7,145 nucleotides of DNA from Streptomyces sp. (GTDB taxonomy: Bacteria; Actinomycetota; Actinomycetes; Streptomycetales; Streptomycetaceae), in the NCBI GenBank assembly GCA_003519485.1, contig DOWQ01000160.1:1-7145 (forward strand). The letters are read 5' to 3'. Both the position numbers and the translations under genes were made by a program. Positions 5,365-7,145 of this stretch are shown here, piece by piece; position 1 is the first letter of the stretch; every line of letters begins with the position of its first letter. The notes below the pieces were generated by a model. It ran no database searches, was not told the DNA's origin, and worked only from the letters and a program-made list of their open reading frames with translations.

Positions 5365-5591
5365 ACACGGCATTGTGCAGCTTTGGGGAGCCCTGGCGCG
5401 ATCGATGCGTATCGGCCATGAGGTCCCGTACCATCGTGGGGCGTTTTGGAAACGTCCGGGGGCGGATTGACGAGGAGAGTGACCACGTGCCGCCGTCGGC
5501 AGCGGAACGCGGCGATGTCGCGGGCAGTTCCACGTTGGCGCGAATCGTATGCGTGAGCCCGGTCACTTTGCTTGGACAAAACGGACACCAT

Positions 5592-5613
5592 CTTTGTGCA
5601 CGCGTTCACAAAG
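5592..5613. promoter_or_regulatory. Rex operator (ROP)
   Basis: A 22-bp inverted repeat with 10 of 11 pairs complementary; its core reads TTGTGCACGCGTTCACAA, matching the known Rex site TTGTG-N8-CACAA type. It lies 75 bp upstream of the rex start and overlaps the -35 and spacer of the proposed rex promoter. Rex should bind it when NADH is low and release it when NADH accumulates, giving autoregulation of rex-hemA. Confidence 0.9.
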
Positions 5614-5622
5614 ACATAGCCT
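5594..5622 (+). promoter_or_regulatory. Candidate rex promoter
   Basis: TTGTGC (5594-5599) and TAGCCT (5617-5622) are separated by 17 bp, a housekeeping-sigma layout. The start point would be near 5629, about 59 nt before the rex GTG. The -35 element and most of the spacer lie inside the Rex operator, which explains repression by occlusion. Confidence 0.55.
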
Positions 5623-5687
5623 GCATACGACGGGGTGGTCCGGAGCAGCGCGGCCGCCCACAGCCTCGCTCTACCCGCAGGAGCACC

Positions 5688-6452
5688 GTGGCAACTGGCC
5701 GAACGCACCGACCGGCGACCCGAAGCCGAGGGATTCCCGAGGCCACCGTCGCCCGGCTACCGCTGTATTTGCGCGCCCTGACCGCGTTGTCGGAGCGCTC
5801 GGTCCCGACCGTCTCGTCGGAGGAACTCGCGACTGCGGCCGGGGTGAACTCCGCCAAGCTCCGCAAGGACTTCTCGTACCTCGGTTCGTACGGCACCCGC
5901 GGTGTGGGCTACGACGTCGAGTACCTCGTCTACCAGATCTCCCGCGAGCTGGGCCTGACCCAGGACTGGCCGGTTGTGATCGTCGGGATAGGAAATCTCG
6001 GCGCCGCGCTCGCCAACTACGGCGGCTTCGCCTCGCGCGGCTTCCGGGTCGCGGCGCTGATCGACGCCGACCCGGCCATGGCCGGCAAGCCGGTCGCCGG
6101 GCTCCCGGTGAAGCACACCGACGAGCTCGAGGCGATCATCGACGACAACGGCGTCTCCATCGGCGTGATCGCGACCCCGGCCGGCGCCGCGCAGCAGGTC
6201 TGCGAGCGGCTCGTCGCGGCCGGCGTCACGTCGATCCTCAACTTCGCGCCCACCGTGCTCTCCGTCCCCGACGGGGTGGACGTGCGCAAGGTCGACCTCT
6301 CCATAGAGCTCCAGATCCTGGCCTTCCACGAGCAGCGCAAGGCCGGTGAGGAAGCGATGAACGACAACGACGCGCCCCCGGCCCCCGCAGCGCGCGCGGC
6401 CCGCCGCGGGAAGGGACCCGACGGGGACGTACCCGCCGTGATGCCGGCATGA
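5688..6452 (+). CDS. rex: Redox-sensing transcriptional repressor Rex
   Basis: Dimeric NADH/NAD+ sensor that represses respiratory and other genes when NADH is low. The 254-residue product closely matches S. coelicolor Rex as I remember it. The N-terminal winged helix (about 15-85) includes the recognition region NSAKLRKDFSYLGSYGTRGVGY. The Rossmann fold starts at about 95 with VVIVGIGNLGAAL (GxGxxG at Gly100, Gly102, Gly105), and Asp126 ends the second strand. The helix DLSIELQILAFHEQRKAG (about 203-220) is the domain-swapped C-terminal helix. An Ala/Pro/Arg-rich tail ends DGDVPAVMPA. The GTG at 5688 is preceded by AGGAG (5679-5683) with 4 nt between. A Rex operator covers the promoter, and the stop overlaps the hemA start by 4 bp (ATGA), indicating one operon and translational coupling. 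Confidence 0.97.
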   Translation: MATGRTHRPATRSRGIPEATVARLPLYLRALTALSERSVPTVSSEELATAAGVNSAKLRKDFSYLGSYGTRGVGYDVEYLVYQISRELGLTQDWPVVIVGIGNLGAALANYGGFASRGFRVAALIDADPAMAGKPVAGLPVKHTDELEAIIDDNGVSIGVIATPAGAAQQVCERLVAAGVTSILNFAPTVLSVPDGVDVRKVDLSIELQILAFHEQRKAGEEAMNDNDAPPAPAARAARRGKGPDGDVPAVMPA

Positions 6453-7145
6453 GTCTCCTGGTCGTCGGGCTGAGCCACCGCAGTGCGCCGGTCAGCGTGC
6501 TGGAACGCGCCGCGCTCGCCCCCGAGGCGCGCGGCAAGCTGCTCCAGGACACGCTCGCCGCCGAGCCCGCGGCGGAGGCCGCGGTGCTCTCCACCTGCAA
6601 CCGCATGGAGCTGTACGCGGACGTGGACAAGTTCCACGCCGGCGTCGCCGAGCTGTCCACGCAGCTCGCCGTGCACTGCGGCGTCGGGCTGGACGAGCTC
6701 ACCCCGTACCTCTACGTGCACTACGAGGACCGGGCCGTCCACCACCTGTTCTCGGTGGCCTGCGGCCTCGACTCGATGGTCGTGGGCGAGGGCCAGATCC
6801 TCGGCCAGATCAAGGACGCGCTCGCCCTCGGGCAGGAGCTGCACACCGCGGGCCGGCTGCTCAACGACCTCTTCCAGCAGGCGCTGCGGGTCGGCAAGCG
6901 GGCGCACAGCGAGACGGGTATCGACCGGGCCGGCCAGTCGCTGGTCACGTTCGGACTCCAGCAGCTCGCCGCCGCCCCGGCGACCGACGGCGACCGCGCG
7001 GCCGACACCGCCCCTGCGGCCGACACCGGGACCACCGGCGCCACCGCCGCCGGGGTCGAGGAGTGGTGCGCCGGGAAGCGCGCCCTCGTCATCGGGGCGG
7101 GCTCGATGTCCTCGCTCGCCGCCATGACGCTCGCGCGGGCCGGCG
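6449..7145 (+). CDS. hemA: Glutamyl-tRNA reductase HemA, 3' partial
   Basis: Reduces glutamyl-tRNA(Glu) with NADPH to glutamate-1-semialdehyde, the first committed step of C5-pathway tetrapyrrole (haem, B12) synthesis. About 232 codons are present and the gene runs off the right edge. The catalytic domain has LVVGLSHRSAPV near the start and STCNRMELY with the nucleophile Cys50. The family signature HLFSVACGLDSMVVGEGQILGQIK is at 99-122. The NADPH-binding domain begins with ALVIGAGSMSSLAA (Gly216, Gly218). Between the domains a low-complexity Ala/Thr/Asp/Gly linker (about 174-202) is inserted; the compact enzymes I know lack it. The ATG at 6449 overlaps the rex stop (ATGA), so expression should follow rex and Rex control. 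hemC and hemD probably follow outside the window, as in S. coelicolor. Confidence 0.96.
   Translation, partial: MSLLVVGLSHRSAPVSVLERAALAPEARGKLLQDTLAAEPAAEAAVLSTCNRMELYADVDKFHAGVAELSTQLAVHCGVGLDELTPYLYVHYEDRAVHHLFSVACGLDSMVVGEGQILGQIKDALALGQELHTAGRLLNDLFQQALRVGKRAHSETGIDRAGQSLVTFGLQQLAAAPATDGDRAADTAPAADTGTTGATAAGVEEWCAGKRALVIGAGSMSSLAAMTLARAG

Larger units (their letters stand above)
5365..5687. other. Divergent intergenic region glutaredoxin / rex
   Basis: This 323-bp gap must hold promoters for both directions. The right half has the Rex operator and the rex promoter. I see no convincing promoter for the glutaredoxin gene in the left half. The plus frame of rex stays open leftwards through the whole gap, but it crosses the Rex operator and lacks codon bias, so I regard it as chance. 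A degenerate inverted repeat GTGA-N6-TCAC lies at 5553-5566, with the same half-site spacing as a Rex operator. Confidence 0.6.

Noticed and set aside
5429..5434. TACCAT as a plus-strand -10 in the rex upstream region
   Set aside because: No acceptable -35 at 16-18 bp and it would lie far from rex; the promoter overlapping the Rex operator fits better.
5373..5687. N-terminal extension of rex (in-frame from 5418 or 5488)
   Set aside because: It would be translated across the Rex operator and promoter, lacks the codon bias of rex, and Rex proteins begin MATGR at the GTG at 5688, which has its own AGGAG.

Overview
The window reads as chromosomal DNA of a Streptomyces or close relative. It has very high GC with strongly GC-biased third codon positions, GTG starts, no TTA codon that I can see in any gene, and the linked genes bldN, rsbN, rex and hemA. 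I recognise this neighbourhood as the conserved bldN/rex-hemA region of streptomycetes. Gene names come from remembered family sequences and motifs, not from a database search.

Layout from left to right: (1) the 3' part of a plus-strand lysophospholipid acyltransferase-like gene whose frame is open to the left edge. (2) A convergent gap with a perfect 18-bp-stem hairpin, probably a shared terminator. (3) rsbN on the minus strand, the membrane-anchored anti-sigma factor of sigma-BldN. (4) A 234-bp gap holding a sigma-BldN-type promoter and a 16-bp perfect palindrome resembling a BldM site. (5) bldN on the minus strand, an ECF sigma factor with the N-terminal pro-extension typical of BldN. (6) A 415-bp gap, unusually AT-rich for this genome, with a BldD-like box over the likely bldN promoter. 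(7) A minus-strand HAD-IB phosphatase with a probable C-terminal membrane anchor. (8) Four degenerate 20-bp tandem repeats. (9) A minus-strand glutaredoxin-like gene. (10) A divergent 323-bp gap with a clear Rex operator. (11) rex and hemA on the plus strand with a 4-bp ATGA overlap; hemA runs off the right edge.

Two regulatory modules are visible. The developmental module is bldN-rsbN. BldD is expected to repress bldN during vegetative growth. Sigma-BldN then activates its own anti-sigma gene through the promoter at about 2680-2708, and a BldM-like palindrome suggests feedback from a downstream regulator. The redox module is rex-hemA. Rex senses NADH/NAD+ and represses its own operon, linking respiratory state to tetrapyrrole synthesis; a CxxC thiol-redox protein is transcribed divergently from it. 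I found no mobile element, CRISPR array or RNA gene. The genes are a known locus; the less familiar material is in the intergenic DNA.
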